From contig CALAJN010000014.1 of the NCBI GenBank assembly GCA_937922675.1, forward strand, positions 62,001-126,000: a stretch of DNA of 64,000 nucleotides, in the 5' to 3' direction. A model generated the notes under the pieces. It saw only the letters and a program-made list of their open reading frames with translations, made no database searches and was not told where the DNA came from. This stretch comes from an uncultured Granulosicoccaceae bacterium (GTDB lineage Bacteria; Pseudomonadota; Gammaproteobacteria; Granulosicoccales; Granulosicoccaceae). Shown piece by piece: positions 39,706 through 48,958 of the stretch. The stretch's first letter is position 1, and each line of letters begins with the position of its first letter. Both the position numbers and the translations under genes were made by a program.

Positions 39706-41613
39706 CTACCCGCCCAGCGCGTTCTGCAACGCGCTGTAGGCGGGTTTGGCCGAGTAGTCGGCATCAAATGGCAGAGGATCAAAAATGCTGCGAAACGAGT
39801 ACCGATCCGTGAATCCCCATGTCTGTATGACGGTACAACGCGGCTGCTCAAGACAAATCTCTACCACACGCTGATAGACATCAGCCTGTTGCTGCTCGTC
39901 GGTCGCATCAGTCAAGGACACGTCCAGCTCGGTGATATGAACATCCAGGCCGCGAGCCGCCACGGCAGCAAAATTGTCGGCAAGCGCATCGAAGTCGTCA
40001 TAGCTGGCAAACAGGTGCATCTGAAAGCCAACCGCATCTACCGGCACCTCACGCTGGAGTAATCGATCCAGCAATGCCAGCAGACCATCGATCTTGGGTC
40101 CGGCAAAACCGATATCGAACTCGTTGAGTACCAGAATGGCATCCGGGTCGAGCGCGCGGGCCTGCGCAAAAGCGATGTCTATATAGCGCTCACCCATGCT
40201 GTCTGACCAGATCGAACTGCGCAAACCACCTCCCTCGTCGGCAATCGGCTCATTGACCACGTCCCACAGATCCACATCATCGGCGTAGCGTGTCATCACC
40301 CGCGTGATGAACTCACGCATGTGCACTTCACGCTCATCCGCTGCAGTCTCAAGCACCCAATCCGGCAGCACGCGATGCCAGACCAGCGTGTGACCACGCA
40401 CCTGCATCGCATTAGCACGAGCAAAGGCCATCAGGTTGTCTGCATCAGCAAATTCATAGCGCCCCGGCGAGGGATTGATCGGCGCCATCTTCAACGAGGC
40501 CTCAGGACTTACGATATCGAATTCCTCCGCGGCAATCGCTGCGTATATCGCACCATCAGCACGGCGATAGAACGAGGGCGCTGCGGCAAAACCAAAGCTC
40601 ACGCCCTGACCCGCCGCAAGATCCCTCAAGCGTGCACCGCTTCTCACAAAATTGGCGGGAGTCTCAACGATCAAGCGAATGCTCTCGATCGCTGTGAGTG
40701 AAGGATCAACGGCATCACGAACCAGCACGTCAATAGTCAGTTCGCCTGCCGCTGCAGGCACAACCCGCAAAACATGAATTTCCTCAAAGCGCGGATGCGG
40801 CAGCAAACTAGCGCCTGCCGGTGCATTCACCAGCTCAAGCGTTGGCAGGGTGCCATTGCGATCGACACCTTCGATCTCGATGACCACAGGATCTCCGGCA
40901 CGTACGGTAAAGGCCAATACCTCCTTGATGCCGGGTGCCACATTTGGAATCGTCGCAGGATCTGTGGGAGCGTCTACTGCGATCAGCACGGTCTGCGAGG
41001 TGCGATACGCCGACTCTGCCGGATCAATGGCCACAGCTGTAAACGAGGTGATACCAATATCTGCCTGCAAAGGCTGCCATATCAACGAGCGAGTGCCATC
41101 GAAGTTATCGATGAAACTACCGCCCTGAGGTATCTCTTGTGGAAACATGCCGGGCAGCTCACCCTCGGGGTCACGTGGGACAAAACGTATCTCGAGGGTC
41201 TCTCCAGCGACCACCCGCTGGTTATCGAGATCTTCAAAAAACGGGGCGGCATTTGCGGTGCTGTCCACACCTGCGGGTACCGTAACAACAGCCTCAGGCA
41301 GCCCGAGCGCAAAATCAGCCTCGGTCAGAGCAATCACCGGCGCCTCGGGCAGCGGCTCAGCCGCCTCGCGCACTACTGCAAAATTACTCGCAGTATGGAA
41401 GGCATCAGTATCAGTAACCGGCTCATCATCTGCAGAGGGCGCCGCGGTGAGGGGCGGGTTTGGTAGCGCCGACAATCCTGTTGTGGTTTCGCCCGGGTTT
41501 GATCCTGCTCCATCGCCATTGTCCCCACCACTGCAGGCAACCAACAGCGCTGCCAGCGATGGGGCGAGAAGTCGGCGAGATAGAGCGTCGGTCGGGAGTA
41601 GTCTGGTCTGCAC
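39706..41613 (-). CDS. GH10 endo-1,4-beta-xylanase lipoprotein with Ig-like modules
   Basis: The GTG at 41613 gives 635 residues beginning with a lipoprotein signal (LAALLVACSGG, Cys27); the frame is open further upstream but that part is not signal-like. Residues 30-120 are a low-complexity linker. Two beta-sandwich (Ig/cadherin-like) modules span about 125-215 and 225-320. The GH10 barrel covers about 330-633, with HTLVWHRVLPDWV, acid/base Glu in WDVVNEPIADE and nucleophile Glu in HITELDVSL. It should hydrolyse xylan at the outer surface or periplasm. It is downstream of the lactonase on the same strand, 446 bp apart. Confidence 0.92.
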   Translation of the reverse strand: MQTRLLPTDALSRRLLAPSLAALLVACSGGDNGDGAGSNPGETTTGLSALPNPPLTAAPSADDEPVTDTDAFHTASNFAVVREAAEPLPEAPVIALTEADFALGLPEAVVTVPAGVDSTANAAPFFEDLDNQRVVAGETLEIRFVPRDPEGELPGMFPQEIPQGGSFIDNFDGTRSLIWQPLQADIGITSFTAVAIDPAESAYRTSQTVLIAVDAPTDPATIPNVAPGIKEVLAFTVRAGDPVVIEIEGVDRNGTLPTLELVNAPAGASLLPHPRFEEIHVLRVVPAAAGELTIDVLVRDAVDPSLTAIESIRLIVETPANFVRSGARLRDLAAGQGVSFGFAAAPSFYRRADGAIYAAIAAEEFDIVSPEASLKMAPINPSPGRYEFADADNLMAFARANAMQVRGHTLVWHRVLPDWVLETAADEREVHMREFITRVMTRYADDVDLWDVVNEPIADEGGGLRSSIWSDSMGERYIDIAFAQARALDPDAILVLNEFDIGFAGPKIDGLLALLDRLLQREVPVDAVGFQMHLFASYDDFDALADNFAAVAARGLDVHITELDVSLTDATDEQQQADVYQRVVEICLEQPRCTVIQTWGFTDRYSFRSIFDPLPFDADYSAKPAYSALQNALGG

Positions 41614-42059
41614 GTCAAATGGATCCTGAAAAGCGAGCGCCCAATACAGAGCAGCAATGCGCGTACGGACCGGAATCTTAGCCGAAGGGCCTGACAGAAC
41701 GACGGCAGGAATAACACTGCCGCGTTTTGCTATCGAATTCGCAACACAAACCGGCTCACCACGATCATGTACTGCCGAGATCTGCGTGTGTGCGATGTGC
41801 GGTATCAGCGCCTTGACAGGCTCGAGCTTCATCGATTCGGTCTGGTCGTGCTGCAACACCAGAATCTTCTGCCCCGTTGACGCCTGGCCTTGTATCAAGC
41901 CCCAGCATTGGCAAGCTACCGTCATCCGGAGACGCAATGACCTCGGACGCGGGCGTGTCATGGGGAAGTGACCGTCAACGGCCTCGAAGCCGCTGCGATA
42001 CGGTCTGTGAATTCAAGCTCTGGCCACAAGAAAACCGAGGCTCGCGGAAAAGCGTCGCA
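41614..42059 (-). other. Region between lactonase and xylanase genes
   Basis: About 450 bp. The xylanase frame is open back to 41961, but residues encoded there show no domain, no signal and no homology I recognise, so I treat it as leader and promoter sequence. No copy of the palindromic operator seen at 43226 was found here. Confidence 0.4.
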
Positions 42060-43190
42060 TCAGTTCTGAAGAAACCGCAGGTAACAGGGCGCCGGTACAT
42101 TGAAGCTCTCCGCGGTTATGCTGATGTCACCTGATTCAATATCTCGATCAAACAGGCTGAGCGTGCCCGAATCCTGATTTGCCGCAATCAGCCCCTTGCC
42201 GCAAGGTGTGATCGCGAAATGACGAGGGAACTTGCCACCGGTGGGTACAAGACCCGTTCGGCTCAGCGTCCCGTCATCAGCCACCTGGAAGATGGCAATC
42301 GAATCATCACCACGGTTGGACACGTAGAGAAAACGCGCATCCGGCGACAACTTGACCTCGGAGACGTAGCTGATCGATTCACGGTTATCGACCGTCGATT
42401 CATACTGGAAGGGCTCAAGGCGTGGTTTGACCATCTCAGGGTCAGACTTGTCGAGACGTGCTACACAAACGGTGTTGAACAGTTCATTCGAGATGTAGCA
42501 GATGTCGAGCGTCGGGTGCATGGCCATGTGGCGCGGTCCGGAGCCCGGCTCAAACTCGATATGTGTCTGTGGAATCAGTCGCTTTGCTTTTGCATCGTAT
42601 CCATACTGGAACACCGCGTTTTCACCCAGATCCGGTATGAACACCCAGTCGCGCCAAAAGTGCGCGCAGTGCGCATGCGGCCCCACCTGACGATTGCCCC
42701 AGTGATCCTCACGGTTTGCAACCTGCCGCCAATCCGATTCTGCTCGATAGTACTGCTTGAAACTTTGCACCACCTTGCCGATCTTGCCGTGCTCATCGAC
42801 CTCACAGACATCAACGATAGCGTCCCAGTAGTTGATCACCACAGCAATATCCTTTTGCGGTGATAGCGCGAGGTAGCAGGTCGAACGCCCTGACGCCTCG
42901 AAGGTATCGCAGTACTCAAGCTTGCCGGAATCGTCGACGTGATAGCGCGCAATCTGACCCTGCTCGCGAATCGTCTCCAGGATGGCGTACAGGTGCTCGC
43001 CATCGCTGTGCGGAATCAGCACAGCCGGATTCAGTGCGGAGGTTGTGTCCACTTGGCTCAATTGACCATCCGCAGACAGGTTCATCGAATAGATGCCTTC
43101 GCCCGGAACCGGCGCGTAGGGCTGATGCGCCAGCGCATCAAGATCGCTGTAAGTGCCGACCAGCAACTTGTAGGAACGGTCAAGATTCAT
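42060..43190 (-). CDS. Beta-propeller lactonase (6-phosphogluconolactonase/YbhE-like)
   Basis: A 376-residue protein from the ATG at 43190, preceded by GGAGT 6 nt away; an extended frame to 43244 would run through the operator. It shows the seven-bladed lactonase pattern: LLVGTYSD near the start, GPHAHCAHF, GSGPRHMAMHP, FLYVSNRGDDSIAIF, GGKFPRHFAITP and LIAANQDSGTL. Such enzymes open sugar-acid lactones (6-phosphogluconolactone or other aldonolactones). It carries no signal peptide, so it is cytosolic. Its gene is divergent from the LacI regulator and preceded by the palindromic operator. Confidence 0.88.
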   Translation of the reverse strand: MNLDRSYKLLVGTYSDLDALAHQPYAPVPGEGIYSMNLSADGQLSQVDTTSALNPAVLIPHSDGEHLYAILETIREQGQIARYHVDDSGKLEYCDTFEASGRSTCYLALSPQKDIAVVINYWDAIVDVCEVDEHGKIGKVVQSFKQYYRAESDWRQVANREDHWGNRQVGPHAHCAHFWRDWVFIPDLGENAVFQYGYDAKAKRLIPQTHIEFEPGSGPRHMAMHPTLDICYISNELFNTVCVARLDKSDPEMVKPRLEPFQYESTVDNRESISYVSEVKLSPDARFLYVSNRGDDSIAIFQVADDGTLSRTGLVPTGGKFPRHFAITPCGKGLIAANQDSGTLSLFDRDIESGDISITAESFNVPAPCYLRFLQN

Positions 43191-43225
43191 GTATCGACTC
43201 CTGCCCAGCGGGGCAACCTCTGTGT

Positions 43226-43239
43226 TGTTAACGTTAACA
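43226..43239. promoter_or_regulatory. LacI-type operator (perfect 14-bp palindrome)
   Basis: TGTTAACGTTAACA is fully palindromic with a central CG, the hallmark of LacI-family operators. It lies 36 bp before the lactonase ATG in the divergent lacI-lactonase promoter region. A 12/14 match is at 48850-48863 before the transporter operon. Confidence 0.7.
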
Positions 43240-43362
43240 GACAATGCAACTCAAGGTCAACAGCCGTAAATCACGCAAGGCAGGCAGGCGAGCGCCACTG
43301 AGGATGCGCGGCGCGGGGTAGCATTCCGTACTCCAGCCACACAGCAAGCCATCCCGGGTCAC

Positions 43363-44433
43363 ATGCCCAAGTCTACGAACGCAGGCCGAGCAACGCTCAA
43401 GGAAGTCGCCGAACTGGCGGGCGTATCGCTGATGACCGTTTCACGAGCGGTGCGTCACCCCGAAGTGCTTGCCGAAACCACGCGCAAGAAAGTTCAGGCT
43501 GCGATCAAGAAGCTGAACTACATCCCCGACGATGCTGCAGGGGATTTGTCCTCCAGAAAGAGCACGACCGTCGCGGTGGTGATCCCCTCACTGCATTTTG
43601 AAGGCCATGCGCGCACGCTTGACGGCTTGTCCAGCGAACTCCGTAAACACGGTCTGTATATTCTGATCGCAGACAGTTTTTACTCCAGGAGCGAAGACGC
43701 CGAGTTACTGCGACGCATTCTCGGTCGCCGCCCGGCAGGCTTGGTGTTGATCAACAGTGCACATTCTTCCGAGGGTGTAGAGGTACTGCAAAGTGCAGGC
43801 GTACCCGTCATTGAAACCTGGGATATACCGGCGAACCCTCTTGATTCTGTGGTGGGCTTTTCACACGCCGAGGTTGGTGCCGCATTAACGACCCATCTGA
43901 TCGATCAGGGCCATGAGTACATTACCTTCCTCGGAGGCCCGCTCGATACTGACCCTCGCGGGAACGAGCGCCTTGCTGGCTTCAAACGCACCATGACTGA
44001 GCGCGGGCTTGATGCCTCCCGCGTGGTTACCGTCGAGCAGGACCACCTGACGATCAATGCCGGCAAGATCGGCATTGCCCGGGTACTGGACAGATTTCCG
44101 GACACCACAGCGAGTATCTGCCTGACTGATCGCGTGGCCATGGGAGCCATGATGGAGTGTCGCCGCCGGGGTGTGAGCGTACCGGACGATCTTGCTCTGA
44201 CTGGACACGGAGATTTCGAATTCAGCGAGCACCTGGTGCCATCACTGACAACGACGCGCATAGACGCCTTCGGCATTGGGGTGCACGCGGCGAGAATTCT
44301 CCACGAGCGCATAACCACAAACTCGATGAACGATACCGAGCGTCATGTGGATGTGGGCTTCGAGGTCGTTGTGCGTGACAGCAGCCAAGCAATGCGGCCT
44401 TCCACCCGCGTGAAGCAGCGGTTGCACGACTAA
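43363..44433 (+). CDS. LacI-family transcriptional regulator (GntR-like subgroup)
   Basis: A 356-residue protein. The N-terminal helix-turn-helix ATLKEVAELAGVSLMTVSRA (residues 10-29) is followed by the hinge region LNYIPDDAAGDLSSRKS. The periplasmic-binding-protein fold (about 66-340) has TVAVVIPSLHFEGHARTLDG and the late GHGDFEFSEHLVPSLTTTRI. The wording is closest to gluconate-type regulators (GntR of E. coli), which fits an aldonate or sugar-acid inducer. It likely represses the divergent lactonase and the ABC transporter. Its end overlaps the convergent permease gene by 4 nt. Confidence 0.93.
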   Translation: MPKSTNAGRATLKEVAELAGVSLMTVSRAVRHPEVLAETTRKKVQAAIKKLNYIPDDAAGDLSSRKSTTVAVVIPSLHFEGHARTLDGLSSELRKHGLYILIADSFYSRSEDAELLRRILGRRPAGLVLINSAHSSEGVEVLQSAGVPVIETWDIPANPLDSVVGFSHAEVGAALTTHLIDQGHEYITFLGGPLDTDPRGNERLAGFKRTMTERGLDASRVVTVEQDHLTINAGKIGIARVLDRFPDTTASICLTDRVAMGAMMECRRRGVSVPDDLALTGHGDFEFSEHLVPSLTTTRIDAFGIGVHAARILHERITTNSMNDTERHVDVGFEVVVRDSSQAMRPSTRVKQRLHD

Positions 44434-45308
44434 CCCTTGACGGCGCCGGCTGTCATGCCGGTGATGATCTGCTTGGACGCGACAAAGGTAAAGATGATCG
44501 GCGGTATCGCGAGCAGGCTGCCAGTCGCCATGATCACTCCCCAGTCAATATCGTACTCGGTGAGCGAATTGACGATAGTGACTGGTACGGTACGAGTGTT
44601 TCTGTCAAGCAACGCATTCGCGAGCAGAAACTCATTCCAGGCGATACGAAAGGTGAAGATGGCTGCTGCGGCAAGGCCGGGCTTGATCAACGGAATCACC
44701 ACCAGAAAGAACACCTGAAAGGGCCCCGCACCGTCCATGCGTGCAGCCTCTTCCAGTTGTATCGGGACCTGCACGATGAAACTCTGCAGTATCCAGATCA
44801 CAAATGGCAGGTTCATCGCCACGTACACCAGGATAATGCCGCTGTAGGTACCGTCGAGGCCGAAGTTGAACGTCCAGATACCAAACACCGGCACCAGCAG
44901 TACCGCAGGCGGCACCATGCGCATCATCAGTGTGGTCATGGAGATGGTGCCACGACCAAAGAATCGGAAACGTACCAGCGCATAGGCTGCCATGGTGCCG
45001 AGAATCAAGGTGATGGCCGTTGATACGAGAGCAATGATCAGGGAATTTTTCAAGGCACGGCCAAAGGTCGGGTCGCAGTAGTCGACATGTGCCGGGTCGT
45101 ACCAAAGCACATCGCACAATACGGTCTCGTAATTCTGCATCGTGGGCATGAACAGTAGCCGCGCCGAATCGCTCATCACGTCCACATTGAGCTTCAGGGA
45201 GGTAGTGATCATCAGCATGATCGGCCCCATGGCCATGATCACGAGCACAACCATCAACGCATAGAAGGCAGGATTGGCACCAGTGCCCTGTGTAGTTTCG
45301 CGGCTCAT
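44430..45308 (-). CDS. Carbohydrate ABC transporter permease (MalG/UgpE type)
   Basis: A 292-residue protein with six hydrophobic segments and the EAA loop EAARMDGAGPFQVFFLVVIPL (about 190-210), which docks to the ATPase. The C-terminus ends MTAGAVKG, typical of the MalG group. It is the inner-membrane partner of the next permease; the stop-to-start gap is a single base. It is last in the four-gene operon ATPase-SBP-MalF-MalG. Confidence 0.95.
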   Translation of the reverse strand: MSRETTQGTGANPAFYALMVVLVIMAMGPIMLMITTSLKLNVDVMSDSARLLFMPTMQNYETVLCDVLWYDPAHVDYCDPTFGRALKNSLIIALVSTAITLILGTMAAYALVRFRFFGRGTISMTTLMMRMVPPAVLLVPVFGIWTFNFGLDGTYSGIILVYVAMNLPFVIWILQSFIVQVPIQLEEAARMDGAGPFQVFFLVVIPLIKPGLAAAAIFTFRIAWNEFLLANALLDRNTRTVPVTIVNSLTEYDIDWGVIMATGSLLAIPPIIFTFVASKQIITGMTAGAVKG

Positions 45309-45309
45309 G

Positions 45310-46218
45310 TCAGCTTTCCTCTGCAGCCTGTCGAATACGGGCAGCGCGTGCCTCGCTTACACGGCTGTACACAAACATGAGCACCGTCAACAACATCAGC
45401 ATCAGCAACAGGTAGTTGGACATGGCAGCAGCCACACCCAGCTCCCTGAATTCCGACGCGGTGCGCGAAATACGCAACGACAGGATCTCGGTTGATAGCC
45501 CTGGCCCACCGTTAGTCATGACCAGCACCACCTCCAGCACCTTGAAGGCATCGATCAGACGTAGCAGGCAGGTCACGATTAGCACCGGCATCATCAACGG
45601 CAGCTTGATATGCCAGATCTGCTGCCATCCGGTAGCACCGTCTATACGAGCGGCCTCCAGTGCAGAACGCGGCAAGGACTGCAAGGCCGCCAGAGACAGA
45701 ATGAAAATGAAGGGTGTCCACTGCCAGACATCAGCAATGATGATTGATGTCAGCGCCCAGAAGCTGTCTGATAGCCAAGGGACCGATTCCACACCTATCG
45801 CGTTCAAGGTTTTGTTGAAGATGCCAACGGTGGGGTGGTACATGTAGCGCCAGATGAGCCCCACCACAATAGGTGCAATCATCATCGGCAAGATAAAAAT
45901 GGTGCGCAAAGCGGTCATGCCGCGAATGCTACGGTCCAGTAGTAATGCAAGGCCAACGCCTATCAGCATTTCCAGGCTGACCACAAAGAAGGCAAACTTG
46001 AGCGTGACGCCTAGAGACTCACGAAACGAGGCGTCACCGAGCAACCAGGTGTAGTTGCGAAGGCCAACAAACTCGGCTTGCCCGATTCTTTGGCTGGGAT
46101 TCCAGTCCAGAAAGCTCGCGTAGATCATGTACGCGATCGGGTACAGCAGAGCCACTCCCAGGATGAACGCTGCCGGAGCCATGAACAGGTATGGGGTGAG
46201 GCGTCTACCGTTCATCAA
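45310..46218 (-). CDS. Carbohydrate ABC transporter permease (MalF/UgpA type)
   Basis: A 302-residue protein with six hydrophobic segments, an N-terminal LTPYLFMAPAAFILGVALLYP opening seen in sugar permeases and the EAA loop EAARIDGATGWQQIWHIKLPL. It forms the heterodimeric channel with the MalG-type partner. It sits 98 bp after the binding-protein gene, the gap holding a hairpin. Confidence 0.95.
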   Translation of the reverse strand: MMNGRRLTPYLFMAPAAFILGVALLYPIAYMIYASFLDWNPSQRIGQAEFVGLRNYTWLLGDASFRESLGVTLKFAFFVVSLEMLIGVGLALLLDRSIRGMTALRTIFILPMMIAPIVVGLIWRYMYHPTVGIFNKTLNAIGVESVPWLSDSFWALTSIIIADVWQWTPFIFILSLAALQSLPRSALEAARIDGATGWQQIWHIKLPLMMPVLIVTCLLRLIDAFKVLEVVLVMTNGGPGLSTEILSLRISRTASEFRELGVAAAMSNYLLLMLMLLTVLMFVYSRVSEARAARIRQAAEES

Positions 46219-46278
46219 GTGTTCACGTGGTTAAAGAGCGCGGGATAGGACTCAAGGAATCAAATTTGCACCGGTGTC

Positions 46279-46308
46279 GGAGCTGCCGCGCGCAAACGCG
46301 ACAGCTCC
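46279..46308 (-). other. Intercistronic hairpin after the solute-binding protein gene
   Basis: A 12-bp stem (46279-46290 with 46297-46308; a single G-U pair on the transcribed strand, 6-nt loop) starts 8 nt after the binding-protein stop and before the permease genes. There is no T-run. Such hairpins between binding-protein and permease genes usually stabilise the upstream mRNA or partly terminate, giving excess binding protein. Confidence 0.6.
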
Positions 46309-46316
46309 CGATCACA

Positions 46317-47639
46317 TTACTTCCAGGTGTTGTACCCGGCTTCGTCCATCACAGCTGCGGTGCGTTCAGCTACACCGTCCAGAGCTTCCTGGATATCAAG
46401 ATCCTCTGTCAGGACCTTTGACAATGTAGTGCCAAGGTCTGCATTGATCTTGCCCCAGACCGGGATGATCGGACGCCAGTCAGGATCAGCGTATTTCAAT
46501 GCTTCACCGAAAGTCGCCATGTGCGGAAATTTCTCGTTGACCTCGGCATCTGCGTGCGTGGAGTAGCGCGACGGGTTACCACCGGCAAGAGCAATTTGCT
46601 TGTCGGCCTCCTTGGAGGTCAGCCACTGCATCAGCAGGAAGGCTGCATCCTTGTTCTCGGCGTTAGCTGGTATGCCGATACCAAAGCCACCAGTCTGTGA
46701 GCCACGGCGAACACCCATCGGGTGTGGTGCCCAACCGACCTTACCGACCACCTTGGACTTGGCCGGATCGTTGATCGATCCTGCAAATACCGTAGAGTCG
46801 AGGAACATCGCGGTGTCACCCTGCAAAAAGGCTGCGCCCGCCTCAGCGAAGCCAAAGGTCTGTGCACCTTCAGGTCCGCAATCAACGATCGTCTTCAGAG
46901 CTTCTGCGGCGGCAACGCCCGCTTCGTCATTGACGCGAACGTTCCATTCGTCATCAAAGATGCGACCGCCAAGGGGAGCGAGGTGCAACAAAAAGGCATG
47001 CGAGGCGTGGTGACCAGAAGCCGCACGTGAGGACAAGCCACCCATCCCGGGCTCGAGCTCCGGAATCTGACAGGCAATCTCGAGCATTTCGTCATAGGTC
47101 TCGGGGACCTTGAGGCCGTGCTTGTCAAAAATGTCTTGACGGTAGCCGAGGATCGACGTTTCTGAACCGAAGGGGATGCCATAGAGCGAACCGGTTGGCC
47201 CATCCATATAGCCCTTGTCGCCACCGGCGACACCAATGTTGGCGACATAACCTTCGATAAGATCATCCGGATCGTAGGCGGGGTTCGCAAGCTTGGGGTT
47301 CATGAAGAAGCGCGCGAGATTTTCCAGCTGACTGGCGTAGACGTAATCAGCCTTGGAGAACACCACGTAAGCGATCAGGTCATAGTCGCCGCGGTTCTTG
47401 GTGAGTTCAAGGGTCTGCTTTTCTCGCATCTTCAGGTATTGGAGCTGGTCCACCTCAACCTTGATGCCGGTCTCTTCCGTGAACTGCGGCAGGACCTTCA
47501 TCACCGCGTCGTAATGCGGATGGGCCGGGAAGTTAACCACCAGGGTCTGGCCTGCGTACTCCTCGTAAGGGTTGGCAAGGGCGCTACCCGCCAATGCCAG
47601 GCCGGCAGCAGCGCCAGCCATTGTCTTCATGAAATTCAT
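46317..47639 (-). CDS. Sugar ABC transporter solute-binding protein (family 1)
   Basis: A 440-residue periplasmic protein. The signal peptide is MNFMKTMAGAAAGLALAGSA with cleavage after ALA-N (about residue 22). The family-1 binding-protein body has QTLVVNFPAHPHYDAVMKVL, YGIPFGSETSILGYRQDIFD, and ADKQIALAGGNPSRYS. Relatives bind oligosaccharides or polyols. The substrate cannot be read from the sequence; the neighbourhood suggests xylan-derived or aldonate sugars. It follows the ATPase gene by 58 bp. Confidence 0.94.
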   Translation of the reverse strand: MNFMKTMAGAAAGLALAGSALANPYEEYAGQTLVVNFPAHPHYDAVMKVLPQFTEETGIKVEVDQLQYLKMREKQTLELTKNRGDYDLIAYVVFSKADYVYASQLENLARFFMNPKLANPAYDPDDLIEGYVANIGVAGGDKGYMDGPTGSLYGIPFGSETSILGYRQDIFDKHGLKVPETYDEMLEIACQIPELEPGMGGLSSRAASGHHASHAFLLHLAPLGGRIFDDEWNVRVNDEAGVAAAEALKTIVDCGPEGAQTFGFAEAGAAFLQGDTAMFLDSTVFAGSINDPAKSKVVGKVGWAPHPMGVRRGSQTGGFGIGIPANAENKDAAFLLMQWLTSKEADKQIALAGGNPSRYSTHADAEVNEKFPHMATFGEALKYADPDWRPIIPVWGKINADLGTTLSKVLTEDLDIQEALDGVAERTAAVMDEAGYNTWK

Positions 47640-47697
47640 CGCTCTTCTCCGTGGTAAGGGTCAGTAACAGCATTGTTGTAACGCAGCGATACACGAT

Positions 47698-48783
47698 TTA
47701 GATCGAAAGACCTGTCTCGCTGTCAAACAGGTGCATGCCGTCTTTTTGAACAGAACAGTGAAGGGGTTGTCCCAACGCTACAGGCGCGCTGGAATTCATC
47801 TCGACGCTGACCTTGTGCGGGCCGCATTCGGTAAGCAGGATGGACTGCGCGCCGATGTACTCTGATACCAGCACCTTGAGCAGCAGCGCATCACTGCTAC
47901 CTGCCTCGGCAGGCACAAGATCCGATGGTCGAACCCCTAGTGCGACAGTGTCTCTTGGGTGTTTCAATGCACGTTGGGCCAACTCGACAGGAAGGCTGAG
48001 CTTGAAGCCCTCACCTTCGATAAAGGCAACATCGCCTCGTCGGGTGATCTGACCATCGAGAAAATTCATCGGCGGGCTGCCAATGAAGCCCGCTACAAAG
48101 CGACTGTTCGGCCGTTTGAATAGTTCTTCTGCAGTTCCCTGCTGACGGATATGACCGTCCTGCATGACCACGATTCTTTGACCCAGAGTCATGGCCTCGA
48201 CCTGATCGTGTGTGACGTAAACCATGCTTTTCTGGACCTGCTGACTCATCAAGGCGAGTTCGGCACGCATCTGTCCACGAAGCTTCGCATCAAGATTTGA
48301 CAAGGGCTCGTCGAACAGGAAGGTCGATGCATCACGCGTTAGCGCACGCCCCATGGCAACGCGCTGGCGCTGCCCACCCGAAAGCTCCGCAGGCTTTCGG
48401 TCGAGCAATTTCTCAAGCCCCAGCATCTCGGCCACCTCGCCGACCTTGTGCTGGATCTCCTTTCTGGGTCGCTTCTCGAGCCGCAGCGCAAACGACATGT
48501 TCTTCGCCACGTTCATGTGCGGGTAGAGCGCGTAGTCCTGAAAGACCATCGCGATATCCCGATCCTTGGGCTCGAGCTTGCTGACCGGGCGCTCATCGAT
48601 ATAGATCTCACCGCCGGAGACGGTCTCAAGGCCTGCGATCATCCTCAACGTGGTGGACTTGCCGCACCCGGAAGGTCCCACAAGCACTGTGAACTCGTTG
48701 TCCTCGGTCGTCAGGTCAATACCGTGAATCACTTCCAGTGAGCCATAGCGCTTGACGAGCTTATCGAGGCGGATTTTCGGCAT
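47698..48783 (-). CDS. Sugar ABC transporter ATP-binding protein (UgpC/MalK type)
   Basis: A 361-residue protein. Walker A is GPSGCGKST, then FQDYALYPHMNV, the signature LSGGQRQRVAMGRAL, Walker B FLFDEPLSNLDAKLR and the switch His in VTHDQ. A C-terminal TOBE/MalK regulatory domain (about 235-361) includes LGVRPSDLVPAE. It energises the two permeases and is the first gene of the operon, with the second operator copy 67 bp upstream. Some MalK-type ATPases serve several transporters. Confidence 0.96.
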   Translation of the reverse strand: MPKIRLDKLVKRYGSLEVIHGIDLTTEDNEFTVLVGPSGCGKSTTLRMIAGLETVSGGEIYIDERPVSKLEPKDRDIAMVFQDYALYPHMNVAKNMSFALRLEKRPRKEIQHKVGEVAEMLGLEKLLDRKPAELSGGQRQRVAMGRALTRDASTFLFDEPLSNLDAKLRGQMRAELALMSQQVQKSMVYVTHDQVEAMTLGQRIVVMQDGHIRQQGTAEELFKRPNSRFVAGFIGSPPMNFLDGQITRRGDVAFIEGEGFKLSLPVELAQRALKHPRDTVALGVRPSDLVPAEAGSSDALLLKVLVSEYIGAQSILLTECGPHKVSVEMNSSAPVALGQPLHCSVQKDGMHLFDSETGLSI

Positions 48784-48849
48784 TGGGCGGTTGCAACCAG
48801 TGGCGGTTTTCGGTAATCAGGAACCCGGAGCCTTGCAACAAGGCGCCAG

Positions 48850-48863
48850 TGTTAACGCTACCA
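48850..48863. promoter_or_regulatory. Second LacI-type operator copy before the transporter operon
   Basis: TGTTAACGCTACCA matches the palindrome at 43226-43239 in 12 of 14 positions, with the left half intact and two changes in the right half. It is 67 bp upstream of the ATPase ATG, a promoter-proximal position that suits repression by the LacI-family protein encoded in the island. Confidence 0.6.
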
Positions 48864-48958
48864 GACAAACCTACACTAGTATTCCGACCGCTGCAATGAC
48901 TTGAGAATGCGTGCGAGGTAGCGAGCTCTAATTACCGACACTCGATCGGTACAACTGG

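Noticed and set aside
41614-41961. N-terminal extension of the xylanase frame
   Set aside because: It places 116 non-hydrophobic residues before a good lipoprotein signal, which would prevent export. The GTG at 41613 is chosen.
46216-46232. CACGTG-centred sequence considered as a parS site
   Set aside because: Only the central CACGTG matches; the flanks do not fit the TGTTTCACGTGAAACA-type consensus. Other CACGTG hits (for example near 36967, 41172 and 55227) also fail. No parS is claimed.
47640-47697. Third operator copy before the sugar-binding protein gene
   Set aside because: GTTAC-like half sites are present but spacing and symmetry do not match the 14-bp palindrome.
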